64,000 nt of DNA, from contig OZ020616.1 in NCBI GenBank assembly GCA_963971575.1, forward strand, positions 36,126,306 to 36,190,305, written 5' to 3'. Both the position numbers and the translations under genes were made by a program. The first letter of the stretch is position 1. Each line of letters opens with the position of its first letter. The stretch comes from Liopterus haemorrhoidalis. Lineage: Eukaryota; Arthropoda; Insecta; Coleoptera; Dytiscidae. Positions 11,141-22,523 of the stretch are shown here, in pieces. The notes beneath the pieces are model-generated. The model ran no database searches. It was not told where the DNA came from and was given only the letters and a program-made list of their open reading frames with translations.

Positions 11141-12563
11141 ATACAGGGTGTTTTTGGGAACTGTTTAAGCATTACAAATTTCATATTATAAAAAATACGA
11201 AATATTTTACTCTACAAATAAAAGTATTAAGGGCCGGTCTTTCCACCTTCAGATAAAGTGGCTGGTAACGTTATCTGACGGATAAAAACAATAAAGCGTC
11301 TTTCCACCTTCAAATAAAGTTATTCCTACGAATAAACTATGCTATCTGGTAGATAAGTTATTCGGTAGTCAAAGTAGCGAATAAGTAACAAATAAGTGCT
11401 GTCACTGTCAAAAAGTTAGAAATGAAATGATTTCTTGGAACAATAAATTGCAAAATGGACTTGAAAAAATATAATTTGTTTGAATTTTATTACTTATAGA
11501 AATAATGCTTTAACTCCAAAATAACACTGCACCAGTCCACGGTGAGAAAAAATATGAAAAAAGTATCTCGTGCAATATCCCGCTTATGTCTGATTTCATT
11601 TGTATGCCTTGTATGGAAAATTAAATACACAAATTTCAACAAGTATTTTACGAAATTACCCGGTATCCACGAGTGGTTGCAGCTTGGGATGAAATGTTAT
11701 TGAAATTGCTTTCTTCTGTGAAAAAAAGGCTGAAGTAAACGGTGTCGAGAAGGATATTTTTTATGTTAGCCGGGATCCACGCCTTACAATACAATGTTTA
11801 ATAATTCTAATATTCGCTTCGAATTTGAGCAATAAGATTATAATTGGTATAGTAGCATCTGCAGTATTACGCAACTTTAACGTTACAAGAGTGGATATGA
11901 AGAACCACCCACAAAAGATCAGTACTGTGTTGGTGAAGAACCTGATTACTCAGAAAAAATGAAAATGAAAAAATACTCCAGGATCTAATTATCTTATTTT
12001 CAAATTTATTATAACTTATTTTGTATTTACATCAATCATAATAAAATTAAAAAATTAAATAAACGTAGAACAATTATTATTAATATCTACTATCTATTTT
12101 TCATTCCCCAATTTTATTACATGCTTACGACATTAATAATTGCTAAAATCTTGTATAACGCATACATAAATTTAATTTTGTTAATGACAATAACCAAAAA
12201 AAAACGGCTCGACAGCTGCCAGCTTACCAATTTATTTATTTATTTCCATAGAGAAACAAAAAAAAATCTTTCTCAACGCCTATTTCAGTTACACATTCAG
12301 TGTTACCAATCTGAGGATTCAATATGTCAGTCTCATTATCCGTCAGATAACTATCTGATAGATAAATTTCAATTGAAAGACGGGATGACATTTATCCAAC
12401 AGATAAAGTATCAGATAACTTTATCTATCAGATAGTTACCCAGAAGTTTATCAGAAGGTGGAAAGACCGGCCCTAAACTGCAAAAATAATTGAACATCAA
12501 ATAAACGAGTTATTTAAGAAAAGTGTATTATTATTATTATTTTTTTTTTAATAGAACAGCCTG
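11141..12563. mobile_element. Small TIR element (TACAGGGTGTT ends) split by a Harbinger-like element
   Basis: TACAGGGTGTTTTTGG at about 11141 and GAACAGCCTGTA at about 12552 form imperfect inverted ends. Without the nested 1243-bp element the unit would be about 180 bp. Non-coding. The call is tentative because no target duplication is clear. Confidence 0.4.
11231..12473 (+). mobile_element. Harbinger-like element, copy 1
   Basis: The terminal inverted repeats begin GGGCCGGTCTTTCCACC and end with its complement GGTGGAAAGACCGGCCC. The duplicated target is TAA on both sides, the 3-bp type used by PIF/Harbinger elements. Long subterminal regions are rich in TATCTGATAGATAA-type palindromes. Internally one frame reads TRYPRVVAAWDEMLLKL near 11655-11710, which recalls a PIF/Harbinger DDE block but with the catalytic stretch changed, followed by stops. 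Length is 1243 bp. Copies 2 and 3 lie at 12617 and 20993. Confidence 0.8.
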
Positions 12564-12616
12564 TATTTTTGCAGCCCACCATATAGAAAATGTATTTCTT
12601 TATAATAAACCATTAA

Positions 12617-13126
12617 GGGCCGGTATTTCCACCTTCAGATAAAGTTATTCCTTCGAATAAACTATGCTATCTGACAGATAAGTTATTCGGTAGTCAAAGT
12701 AGCTAAATTAAATAAACGTAAAACAATTTTGATTAATATCTACTATCTATTTTTCATTCCCCCATTTTTATTACATGCTTACGACATTAATAATTGCTAA
12801 AATCTTGTATAACGCATACATAAATTTAATATTGTTAATGAGAATAACCAAAAAAGCGGCTCGACAGCTGTCAGTTTACCAATTTATTTATTTATTTCCA
12901 TAGAGAAACAAAAAAAAATTCTTTCTCAACGCCTATTTCAGTTACACATTCAGTGTTACCAATCTGAGGATTCAATATGTCAATCTCATTATCCGTCAGA
13001 TAACTATCTAATAGATAAATTTCAGTTGAAAGACGGGATGACATTTATCCAACAGATAAAGTATCAGATAACTTTATCTATCAGATAGTTACCCAGAAGT
13101 TTATCAGAAGGTGGAAAGACCGGCCC
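12617..13126 (+). mobile_element. Harbinger-like element, copy 2 (internally deleted)
   Basis: Same ends as copy 1 (GGGCCGGTATTTCCACC and its complement) with TAA on both sides. At 510 bp it joins the left 100 bp of the family directly to the right third, so it is an internal deletion derivative. The right part is almost identical to 12020-12473. Confidence 0.85.
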
Positions 13127-13463
13127 TAAGGCATTATGAGTCTAAACCCAATATTAGAAAAGTTATTGACACTTGATTAAATGACTATATCCCAAGTTTT
13201 AATCTCCATGTTTCACAGCCACATTTTGCATTAAGCAAAGTAGTCCCTATATAAAGAAACCTAATTCAAATTTTCCACGGGTCACGAGTGCTTGAGGCGA
13301 CTGATTATTCTAATACGATCCTCTAATTATTCTGTGCGATAGTGACTGGCCCTCAAATTTTCTCGCACGACGTCTCGCAGAACATCAAAAATTTACAATT
13401 TCACCTCTATCCAAACTATCCAAAGAAGGTTGAGGTAACTAGGGCTTGTATCCAGAAGATACA

Positions 13464-14690
13464 CACGAGGGTCACCTTTTATGTTTTTACAAACGACCAC
13501 TAGATGGCAATATTGAAATTTGTCATTACTGTATTCGTAAAATTTGACATTTGTTATTGTGAAATCAGTGGCAGCTTATACATTTACCGAGTAGTTTGTT
13601 GACAGTGAACGTTAAAAAAATAAGTTTGCGAAAAAATATATATTACTCGTGAAGGTTTTCGTTGGATGTTTTTTTTTACGATTTTAGTAAAGGCCTAACT
13701 CAAGAAAAATGCATAGATTCGCTTAGTTCAACTTTTGGTAATGAAACGACCGTTTATAATTGGTTTGCAGAATTTCGTCGTGGTCGTGCGTCCGTCACTG
13801 ATGAATCTCGTGAAGGTCGACCTAAATCGGTTGTGATTCAATATAACCTCGACGCTGTGCGCAAAATGATCGAAAAAGATCGGCATGTGACTTACCGTAA
13901 GATAGAGGCATCCTTTGGCATATCGCAGACTGCAATACATTTACATGAACATTTAGCTGTGAAAAAGATCTGTTCCCGATGGATTTCGCATAATTTTACC
14001 GAAGCAAAAAAAGGATCGTGTTGATTGGTGTAAGGAAATGCTAAAAAAATTCAACCTAGGCACTGCAAAATCGGTATACAACATCATTACAGGTAACGAA
14101 ACTTGGATTTATTCACGTGAATTGGAAACTGAGCAACAATCCATCGTTTGAGTCTTCCAAGATGAACCGAAACCCACAAAAGTTGTTCGTTCACGAAACA
14201 CCAAGAAAATGATCGCTCGTTTCTTCAGTTATACTGAATATGTCGCAACCATTCCTTTAGAGGATCGGAGAACAGTTAATGTTGAATGGTATACAACAAA
14301 TTGGTGATTTTGTCGATGACTATCGACAAAATCAGGATAAACAACCAAAAACGTCGTATCATTTTTCATCATGACAATACAAGCTCCTACACAGCATGTC
14401 AAACAATTGATTATTTGAAGGAGAAAAACATCGAATTAATGTGTTATTGCCCGTATTCGCCTGATTTATCCCCTAACGACTTTTTTTGTTCCCCAATATC
14501 AAACAAAAAATGCGTGGACAGCGATTTTCATCACCGCAAGAACTGTTGAAGCCTTCGAAAACTATATTTTTGAGATACCAACTTCAGAGTGGAAAAAATG
14601 TTTCGAGGATTAGTTTGAACGCATACAAAAGTGTATTAATCTTATAGGCGAATATTTTGAAAAACAATAAAACAGTTTGTTCCAAAAAAC
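13464..14690 (+). mobile_element. Mariner element, cecropia/Hsmar1-like, mutated
   Basis: The 5' end is ACGAGGGTCACCTTTTATG (13465 on) and an untranslated leader runs to the transposase. The 3' side reaches CAGTTTGTTCC and then breaks off before the terminal repeat. Instead, a second copy of the 5' leader follows (14697-14830). The element at 57671-59730 is the same family in reverse and keeps both ends. Confidence 0.85.
13662..14612 (+). pseudogene. Mariner transposase pseudogene (DD34D, first D changed to N)
   Basis: The first frame (13662-14024) gives the double helix-turn-helix region: GLTQEKCIDSL, TTVYNWFAEFRRGR and DRHVTYRKIEASFGIS. A frameshift near 14005 moves to DWCKEMLKKF. The first catalytic motif reads GNE at 14092-14100 in place of GDE. 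A stop follows in the QQSIV-VFQDEPKP segment, then further shifts, then IIFHHDN (second D, about 14355-14375) and SPDLSPNDFF (third D, about 14455-14485). The reading ends near 14612. With the first aspartate lost, two or more frameshifts and stops, it is inactive. Mariner transposases cut and paste their element at TA sites in the nucleus. Confidence 0.9.
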
Positions 14691-14925
14691 CTTGTTTTTA
14701 GAAACGACCACTAGATGGCAATATTGAAATGTGTAATTACTATATTCGTAAAACTTGACATTTGTTATTGTGAAACCAGTGGCAGTTTATAAATTGACCG
14801 AGTAGTTTGTTGACAGTGAGCGTTAAAAAACAAGTGATGACCTAAAAACAAATAGATCCTCACTTCTAATATATACGAGGGCTACCTTTTAAGTTTTTAC
14901 AAAAACTAAGAAGGCATTTTTTTTT
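14691..14925. mobile_element. Rearranged mariner ends
   Basis: 14697-14830 repeats the 5' leader of the preceding mariner (GACCACTAGATGGCAATATTG on). After a 35-bp insert (CAAGTGATGACCTAAAA...CACTT) comes TACGAGGGCTACCTTTTAAG at 14875, which is the 3' terminal repeat of the same family in opposite orientation (compare 57671). Three mariner ends are thus joined without a transposase between them. Confidence 0.7.
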
Positions 14926-15824
14926 TATTAAAATTATAATACTAAAATTAGTTATTTTTTCACTTGCTGCGCAATTTTGGGGATGTTAAGGTAATTATGT
15001 CATTGACTATTCCTTCCATACCATGGGACGTTCACTGATATACACAATACTTTGTTTTCTAGACTTTGGATTCTTTAGGTTTGCTTTTGAAGTCTTACAT
15101 CAGTTGCAACATGCAAAGATGATTATGGGGCCCTGTTAAACCTGAGACAACAGAAATAAGTTATGTTTCGCAGGCCTGCGTAAGCTGTCAAGTATACCCT
15201 TCTTCAAACTTATTAGAAGTGTTTAATTTACTTAGAATTATATGAAACATCTTAATTTGAAAATAACTATTAAACCGTATTTCATAAGAGCCACGCATCA
15301 TTTTGTAAATTACTAGGAATTGGGTTAAATTTTCACAATATGATGGTTTCCTCCCCAGCAACATCCCTAGATTGACAAGTCAACACGGTAAATCACAAGG
15401 GCCCTCGGCTTAAAGTGTTACCTTGGTAACTCTGACAACGTATACGATACAATTTTATCGACCTTATCCAAAGGTGCGTTAAAGTCTATCAAAGTACCTA
15501 CCCCATTTTAAAGTTTGTAATAAAAAGCGATTACCTCTGATGGTGATAGGAAATCACACGGGCGGATGAACTACCGCTGCTAAATTCAACGAATTTCCGT
15601 AATTTCAATCCAGAGTTAAATTTTCCTCAAATGCGTAACAGTTAATTTGTTTTTTCAACCGTAAAATAACTGAAATTACTCGGACGTCAAACATGATGTA
15701 ATGGGACTAAACGAACAAAAAAATCTTACTTGACAGTAAGTACTATATTAGCAAAACTAAATAGATATTCTCCTGTACTAACTTTTCAGCAAAAAAAAAA
15801 AAAAAAAACAAAACCTTCACAGAA
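14926..15824. other. No gene seen
   Basis: AT-rich, with an A-run at 15790-15807. No coding region or element ends recognised. Confidence 0.5.
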
Positions 15825-15900
15825 TCTATACTAATATGTCTGTTCCATCAAAACTAAAGAATGGCTGCACCGATTTAAAATATAAATACACGAACATGTT
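15825..15900 (+). mobile_element. Helitron-like 5' end fragment
   Basis: TCTATACTAATATGTCTG matches the 5' end of the Helitron-like element at 16835 and follows an A. No matching CTAG end is seen nearby, so only the first part remains. Confidence 0.4.
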
Positions 15901-16483
15901 CATGACATCGATTATGGTAAATTAAGCCTCCTCTTATAACACTGAGGGTCCCTGATTTTTCTAAAATAATTTAAATCAAGCAAAATGCTTTAAATTGTAT
16001 GAAAATAATTCCATAGAAACATAAATGCTCAGAGCTTTGTTCTTAATTATCGTACTAGAGTCTGGTTTGCACAAACGTATTCAGAAAATCTTTCCGCAGG
16101 CTAAAACCTCTTTTTAATGCCCTAAAACTTAATATTTTTTGTAAACATATTAAAAAACACTCGAGTTGCAGCACAAAGTGTCCGAGCCTAGCGTAGAAGT
16201 GTGTTGAAAGCTGTGATGAATCATTTGTGGTGGGGATAACATGGGACGTCATGGCTCCATAACTTAATGAAGTTGAATCATAGTACTATCGTTGGCTTGT
16301 TTATAATACGACCGCACAACACAGATACATAACAACTCCATAACATAAAAATCCAACATTCATGTTTGTGGAGGCTATGCGTAGCCAATCATAGAGAGTG
16401 GCGAGCGTCGCCGTACTTGACAATGGTCATAAGTAGTTTTTGTATACTTTTTTGGTTATTATTGTGTTTAAAACTTTTTTAAA

Positions 16484-16570
16484 ATGGAAAAAGAAGCGAG
16501 GTTGGTTGAACTAGTGGAAAATAATCCAATAATCTATGACAAATCAAGAAGAGCTCCGCGTTTCAACTAA
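16484..16570 (+). pseudogene. MADF-like domain start, 28-codon remnant
   Basis: From an ATG the peptide runs MEKEARLVELVENNPIIYDK and stops after 28 residues at RFN. The pattern (hydrophobic LVELV, then NNP-IIYDKS) is the first helix of MADF domains, which occur in Myb/SANT-like host factors and as the accessory DNA-binding protein of Harbinger elements. It is cut short by a stop; no partner transposase is seen next to it. The alternative is a chance match. Confidence 0.4.
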
Positions 16571-16834
16571 TGTACTAATACACCGGTACTGTTATAAACA
16601 TCGTAGTTATGACTTGTGCGTTGTGCTGCGGAGACATGCTATGTTATATGCCATGCGTTATGTTATGTAGCAATTGTAAACTAGGCTTTATTCGTAGATT
16701 TCACTAAATCAATAGGTTATAAGGTAAATAATAGCCAGTAAATGTATCATACGTTTTAAACGCAAATCTTTCTGCGTTCTTATTATTTTTTAGGATAGGT
16801 TTTTCATTTTCCATTACTCTTCTAAAGCAGAAAA

Positions 16835-16980
16835 TCTATACTAATATATAAATCAGTTCGTTTGTGTGTATGCATGTTACGTCGATACCAAAGAAGGTTT
16901 TAAGGGATAAAAAAAATGAAGAAAAAACAACAGCGTGTCCACGGTATCAGAGAGAAACAGACACCGGGCATGTCAGCTAG
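16835..16980 (+). mobile_element. Non-autonomous Helitron-like element, 146 bp
   Basis: Begins TCTATACTAATATATAAA after an A and ends ...ATGTCAGCTAG before a T, matching Helitron rules (5' TC, 3' CTRR, insertion between A and T, no target duplication). The 5' sequence is shared with 15825. A strong 3' hairpin is not obvious, so the call is moderate. Confidence 0.55.
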
Positions 16981-17207
16981 TATAGGAATAAATAAGGAAG
17001 CAGTAGTTCTCAATAATTGCATACTCTTAAAAATGTTTACTTGTTAAAAAATCGTCATATCAAACAAAAAATCTTCTAAATATTGTCGGGGATACATCCA
17101 TTACTTAGAATACATCAGTGTCGTCTGGTGACTGTGTCGTTTGTGTGTAGTAATGAAACAATGGTTAGCTATGAATTTCATTTCGAGAAATTTAATTCGT
17201 TTTATAT

Positions 17208-17298
17208 GGCTACCGCCGGCGTCACGCTGAAAGTGCTAGCCTGATTTTGACGCCGAGCGCAGCAGATTTACAACGCTCTATCCAGCGCCGTGGTAGCC
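17208..17298. repeat. Short GC-rich imperfect inverted repeat
   Basis: GGCTACCGCCGGCG at the left and CGCCGTGGTAGCC at the right form imperfect inverted ends of a 91-bp segment that is clearly more GC-rich than its surroundings. It could be a tiny MITE. No target duplication is certain. Confidence 0.4.
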
Positions 17299-18206
17299 CT
17301 ACGCCGTTTAATGATCCCGCTTTTTGCCCGGAACTTTGTCTTTTTCTTTCCAACACCTGACTCATATTGAGTGGATTGATTGTGACTGCAGGATTTTAAA
17401 TAAAAAATCAGTGTAAGTGATTTTAATGATTTTGTATTTCAAATGGAACGATGTTGAGTCTACGAAGAATTGTAGATAATTATCTAATGTTGCTAACCAA
17501 AAAGCTATTTCTCGTAGTGAGCAGAATGGTATATGACCTCGTTCAGGTAAAAATATTTTCCAAAGTAAAATATGTACGGATTTGTAAAATATGAAACTAG
17601 TCACTAGGGTTGTAAAATATAGTAATGGTACTTTGAAGAAGTCCGCACGGAAAATTGCCAATAAAATAAAATTTAGAAATTTGGTACTTCTAAAAATATC
17701 TTTTATAAGAATTTATGTTAGATACGACATAAACAATTTACCGTTACACATACATCGTTTTACATATTTTTTTACAAACGGTGCAACATTTCGAATTTCA
17801 GTAGATATTTTTAGTAGTTTGTAGGCACTTTTTCCACCTTTGCATTAGAAAGAGTGCTTTAATAACTAGAATTACTATAATCCGATACATTATTGTTATA
17901 TTATAATAAGTATATTTTACAAAAGTTCACACGACCGGCTGTAAAACCGACTTTATGTACCTCGTTTTTGACATATAAATTGTCACTTTATTCCCAAGGC
18001 AAATTTTTTGAATTTATTCTCTCAATATAGCGACAAATGTAAAAAAGACAAATTCCATAATTATTTATTATTTATTGTAATACTAATTACTAAAAATTAC
18101 AATATTAATATAGTGACCTTCATTTTCCAAATTAGTTTTTTTTTTATTATTATTATAAACCTTACGTTACAACACGTAACTTAAGAAATATTTTTTTATG
18201 GTTCAT
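17299..18206. other. No gene seen
   Basis: AT-rich. The overlapping ORFs near 17362-17824 on both strands show no protein-like composition. Confidence 0.5.
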
Positions 18207-18553
18207 TGTTCAAGGTGACATTTGTTCAGAGTTATTGCCAAATAACTTTGAACACTTGTATCTCCTTGAACAATTCTAAACCCTTTTTCCTAGAAATGCT
18301 ACCAGCCCTCTTATATAAACCTCTCTGAAGATGGGAAGAACATCTAAGTTGTTGAATTCTTAGAGACACTGTGTCGGCATTCTGGTGGTCTATCCGATTC
18401 TGTTTGTTTTAATCTTGTCATTATTTTTATACATATATTTTAATTTTCAAACTTACTCTTGTAAATAATAAATTATAATAAATCAATTTCATTAATTTTA
18501 AACCGTCTTACTTAACTTGTGTAAACTTTAACCTTTAAGAACTTAAGTGAACA
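18207..18553 (+). promoter_or_regulatory. LTR-like or promoter-like segment with TATA box and poly(A) signal
   Basis: The segment starts TGTTCA and ends TGAACA, as an LTR would, and has TATATAAA at 18312 and AATAAA-type signals near 18467. It is followed at 18578 by an ATG and, 19 bases later, by a good splice-donor sequence (CTG/GTAAGT). No gag or pol follows and the target duplication is not clear. It could be a lone LTR, or a host promoter with first exon. Low confidence. Confidence 0.3.
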
Positions 18554-18604
18554 GCTAAAATCCAAACTAATTACAAGATGCCTGATCAGTCGACTGGTAA
18601 GTAC

Positions 18605-19190
18605 TAATACATATATTTTAATTCACATCTCATAATGATGAACCCTGGATAAGTCAGGAATTTCACTTCGGTTTGAGATTAGTCTTTATATTATATCACA
18701 GGCTCGCTACCTAGTTGATAATAGACGATACGATATTAAAGTAACGTATCAGGGGCTCGCTACACCGATAAAGTTCTCTTCGCCATCATCACAGTTTATT
18801 TCCATTTTTAAATTATTAAGTGTTATTTGAATACATTTTAACAAATCTTCAGAATACATTTACAATACACTTACTCAATATTGGCACACTCAACGTAACA
18901 TAAACAAATTCTATTTTTCATAATATAAACAAACTGTCTCCGTAGCAACATAACAGTAACCTAGGTCTATTGATTTCTCTTTGAAAATTATATGAAATCA
19001 AATTTCAAATTGTAACTGATTGTCGTGAGAACAGTTTTGAGTAAGTAAAAGCATCTCGGGAGTAAAGAGCATTAATCCCTCAAATGAAAATACACCCGAC
19101 TCTTTTCGGTTGTCTCGGGCATTAATTACATTCTCGGGATTAAACAATCACTTTACTCCCTAAATACATAAATAACTATTATTGTACAAG
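18605..19190. other. No gene seen
   Basis: AT-rich sequence after the possible splice donor. No acceptor-linked coding exon is recognisable. Confidence 0.5.
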
Positions 19191-19194
19191 TTTG

Positions 19195-19395
19195 TTATGA
19201 AGTTAAGTATATTTTTTATTTTATCGAATTTGTTTGCTAGGGCTTTCTTCAGGGTTCCAGGTATTCGATGTAAGTGGCGTTCGTGTCCATATTTTCGGCA
19301 TTTGATGATATATTCGACTGTCATTTCTTCGTTACAGGAATCAGACGTTGGCTTCGGTGATTTTTGGAATATGTATTCGTGAAGTTGACATTCGT
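19195..19395 (-). pseudogene. LINE C-terminal fragment (RNase H-type LINE)
   Basis: The minus strand reads CNEEMTVEYIIKC then YGHERHLHRIPGTLKKALANK. This is the cysteine/histidine block and tail that follow RNase H in Jockey/I-type LINEs, comparable to CQTCNSPITVKHILIEC at 42.7 kb. Only about 60 codons remain. Confidence 0.6.
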
Positions 19396-20871
19396 ACTAA
19401 TCTATAAAATAAAAACTCTAAACTGAACATAGTACTGAAATTACTTAACACGAAGCAGTGGCGGCGCTAGCTTTTAAAATCTGAAGGCACCAGGAAATAT
19501 TTGAGTAAAATCTTGGGGGCCAGAAATTATTTGAGAAGGGCATAATTATTTATCGGCAGGGAAAAATACAAGTGATGACCTAAAATAAAAGGTATTCACT
19601 TCAAAAAATGTTTCTCCAAGCATTTCTGGGGGCCCACTGGGGGCCAAAGTAATATTTGCCAGTACGACATCCATGTACTTATACTTCTGATTGACCTAGT
19701 TCCGATATTCATTCGTCATGACAAATATTTCCTTATTACGAAAATGCAGCGTATACATACGTAATCAGGTAACAAATACTGGACGCTGACAAATAGTTTT
19801 TTAATCAAGCAGCTGAACGTCACAATATCTAGAGGTCGCAATCCTAACATAGGGTTACCTTTTTGACACTATTTTAGCATCGATGTTAACTAACAAAGGA
19901 TTTAGCATTCCATTATGAAACTAAGCATAGTTATTAGAACATACACAGTATACTAGTAACAACCGCACTAACGTATATTATCGATCGTTTTATTTCCGAT
20001 CACTTATTCTTATGATCTTTTATTTTTACTAAAATGTAATCCTTGTTAATAGCCTTAAATGCAGTTTAATCCCTTGCATCCCATAAATCTTACAGAAACA
20101 TGAAATGCTCTATTAATCTTCGCAGTTGCACCCTCAAATCGGCGCATCCCTATTCTTACATGACTGGAATGAAATGTACCATATCGCTGCTGATAAAATA
20201 GCAATAATAGGGGAAAACTTTCTCGCTAGTTGAAACAGTAATGTGGATTTAAAAGGCACTTGCCACATAATCCGCAGCATTTCCGTTACAAACCAAAACA
20301 AATGGTGGCAATGCAGATGATGCCATTATTCAAACACATTGTTTTGTTGCGGTTTCATGCAATTTTCTACTTAAAGAATTTCAGTGATATGTTTTGCGTT
20401 AAAATATAAAGACAAATTAATTATGTTTTGTTTAGAGTAAAATTTTGTTCATTATTTGCTTTAATTTAAATGTTGTCTCTTAACGTCTTCTTTTCTTACA
20501 TTATTTTCTTTAAACTTTGGTTATCATGGCACTCAGCATTTTGTTTGCTGCCATTCGAAATATTCCTGTGGATCCCACATCAAACAATTTCCTTAGGTTA
20601 CAGAGCCATAGTACAAAAGCTTATTTGCCGCCCTTTCTAAACGGTAAAAAATATGATAGTACTAATTTATGTAACAATAGCATCAACATTGAAAACAAAA
20701 TATTCTATATAAGGAAAAAGCAAACGAAAAAATAAATTATATAACCTATTATAATTAAATAAGCCTAAAGAACAATATTACTTACAAAAAATTTACTTTT
20801 CTTGTTCTGATTGATGATATGATAATGTATAAATCTAGAAATCAGCAAAGAATATTTTCTATGGAAATAAA
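19396..20871. other. No gene seen
   Basis: AT-rich. Contains a 33-bp segment (CAAGTGATGACCT...CACTT, about 19572-19604) shared with 14836-14870. A 72-codon ORF at 20517-20735 is unrecognised. Confidence 0.5.
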
Positions 20872-20992
20872 CGCCAAATTATTTAACCTTTATGCTCCAT
20901 AGAATATCGAAGATAATTTTTAGTTAAATTTAACTTTGAAAATGCTTTTTCTCCACTTGCTGCTGATACAGGTAGCATTAGCATTGTACTTA
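20872..20992 (-). pseudogene. hAT transposase C-terminal fragment
   Basis: The minus strand reads LMLPVSAASGEKAFSKLK-like, then TKNYLRYSMEHKRLNNLA, allowing for small frame changes. This is the hAT dimerisation block of the ZMYM/TTF-type branch. A Harbinger-like element (20993-22168) is inserted directly upstream of it in the coding sense. Confidence 0.6.
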
Positions 20993-22168
20993 GGCCCGGT
21001 CTTTCCACCTTCGGATAAATTTCTGGGTAACTATCTGACAGATAAAGTTATCTGATAGATTAGATAAGCTTAGCCAAGTTTAACCATTTGGCTGAAATCG
21101 GTTACAATATAACAATACCATAAGAAACCATAGCAACCATTTTTGATCTTTTAGTTATAGTTAACTAAGCTTTCAGAAACTAGCCCTGAATGTATAACTG
21201 AAATAGGCTTCAAGAAATATATTTTTTTTGTTTCTCTATGGAAATAAATAAATAAATAAATAGGTAACCTGACAGCTGTCAAGCCGTTTTTGCTTATTAT
21301 CATTAATAAAATTAATTTATGTATGCGTTATACAAGATTTTAGCAATTATTAATATCGTAAGCATGTAATAAAATTGGGGGAATGAAAAATAAATAGTAG
21401 ATAATAATAATAATTGTTCTACGTTTACTAAATTTTTGAATTTTATTATGATTGTTGTAAATAAGTTATAATAAATTTGAAAATAAAAAATTAAATCACG
21501 GAGTATTCTTTTATTTTCATTTCTTCTGAGTAATCAGTTACTTCAGGTACGTCACCGACACGGTACTGATCTTTTTTGGGTGGTTCTTCATATTCACTCT
21601 TGTAATATTAAAGTTGCTTAATAGGCAGTTGCTAATATATGAAAAATAATATTATAGCTCAAATTCAAAGCGAATATTAGAATTATTAAACATTGTAAGG
21701 CGGGGATCCCGGCTAACGTTTAATACAAAATATCCTTCTCGACACCTGTCTATTTCAGCCTTTTTTTCCCAGAAGAAAAAAGTTTTACTAACATTTCATC
21801 CCAGGCTATAACCACTCGTGGATACCGGCCAATTTCGTAAAATACTCGTTAAAATTTGTGTATTTAATTTTCCGTACAATATAGGATATTGCACGAGATA
21901 ATTTTTTCATATTTTTTCTCACCGTGGGCTTGTGTACTTTTGTTTTGGAGTTAAGGCATTATTTCTACAATTAATAAAATTCAAACAAATTATATTTTTT
22001 GTCCATTTTGCAATTTATTGTTCCGAGAAATCAATTAATTTTTAACTTTTTGACAGTGACAGCATTTATTTGTTACTTATTCGCTGTTTGACTTCCGAAT
22101 AACTTATCTGCCAGATAGCATAGTTTATTCGTAGGAATAACTTTATCTGAAGGTGGAAAGACCGGGCC
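20993..22168 (-). mobile_element. Harbinger-like element, copy 3
   Basis: The ends are GGCCCGGTCTTTCCACC and its complement, with TTA on both sides (20990-20992 and 22169-22171). It is collinear with copy 1 in reverse. Part of one subterminal region is replaced by a short MITE at 21065-21185. The internal region has the same decayed transposase-like stretch (PRVVIAWDEMLVKL on the minus strand near 21810). Length 1176 bp. Confidence 0.85.
21065..21185. mobile_element. Short MITE nested in Harbinger-like copy 3
   Basis: Starts AAGCTTAGCCAAGTTTAACC and ends ACTAAGCTTTCAGAAACTAGCC, matching the MITE at 8311-8448. It sits where copy 1 of the Harbinger-like family has about 90 other bases. Confidence 0.6.
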
Positions 22169-22171
22169 TTA

Positions 22172-22523
22172 AACAAATAAATATATTAGGAAATACTTGA
22201 TAAATAATTTTAGTACAAAAACATAATATGTTATATTAAAATATCTTTAGAAAACATTACAGATGAAGAAACTTCTTCTTTTTTACTTCTTCAGCTAAAT
22301 CAGTAGCATCTATATTTTTTACGTATTTTTTATGGTTTTTTTCAGTTAAATTTAATTTTAGATTTGATAAATGTTTTTAAAAGTCTAGAGCGTGTTTATT
22401 CTTATAAAACCTTAAAATTTTCTAAAAAATTGTCCTGAATTATTAAAATATATTGTGGGTACAATAAACACGTTCATTGTAATAATGTATTGTTGATACA
22501 ATAAACATGTTCATTAAAATAAT
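22172..22523. other. No gene seen
   Basis: AT-rich. May hold more of the decayed hAT gene seen at 20872, but no motif is clear. Confidence 0.4.
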
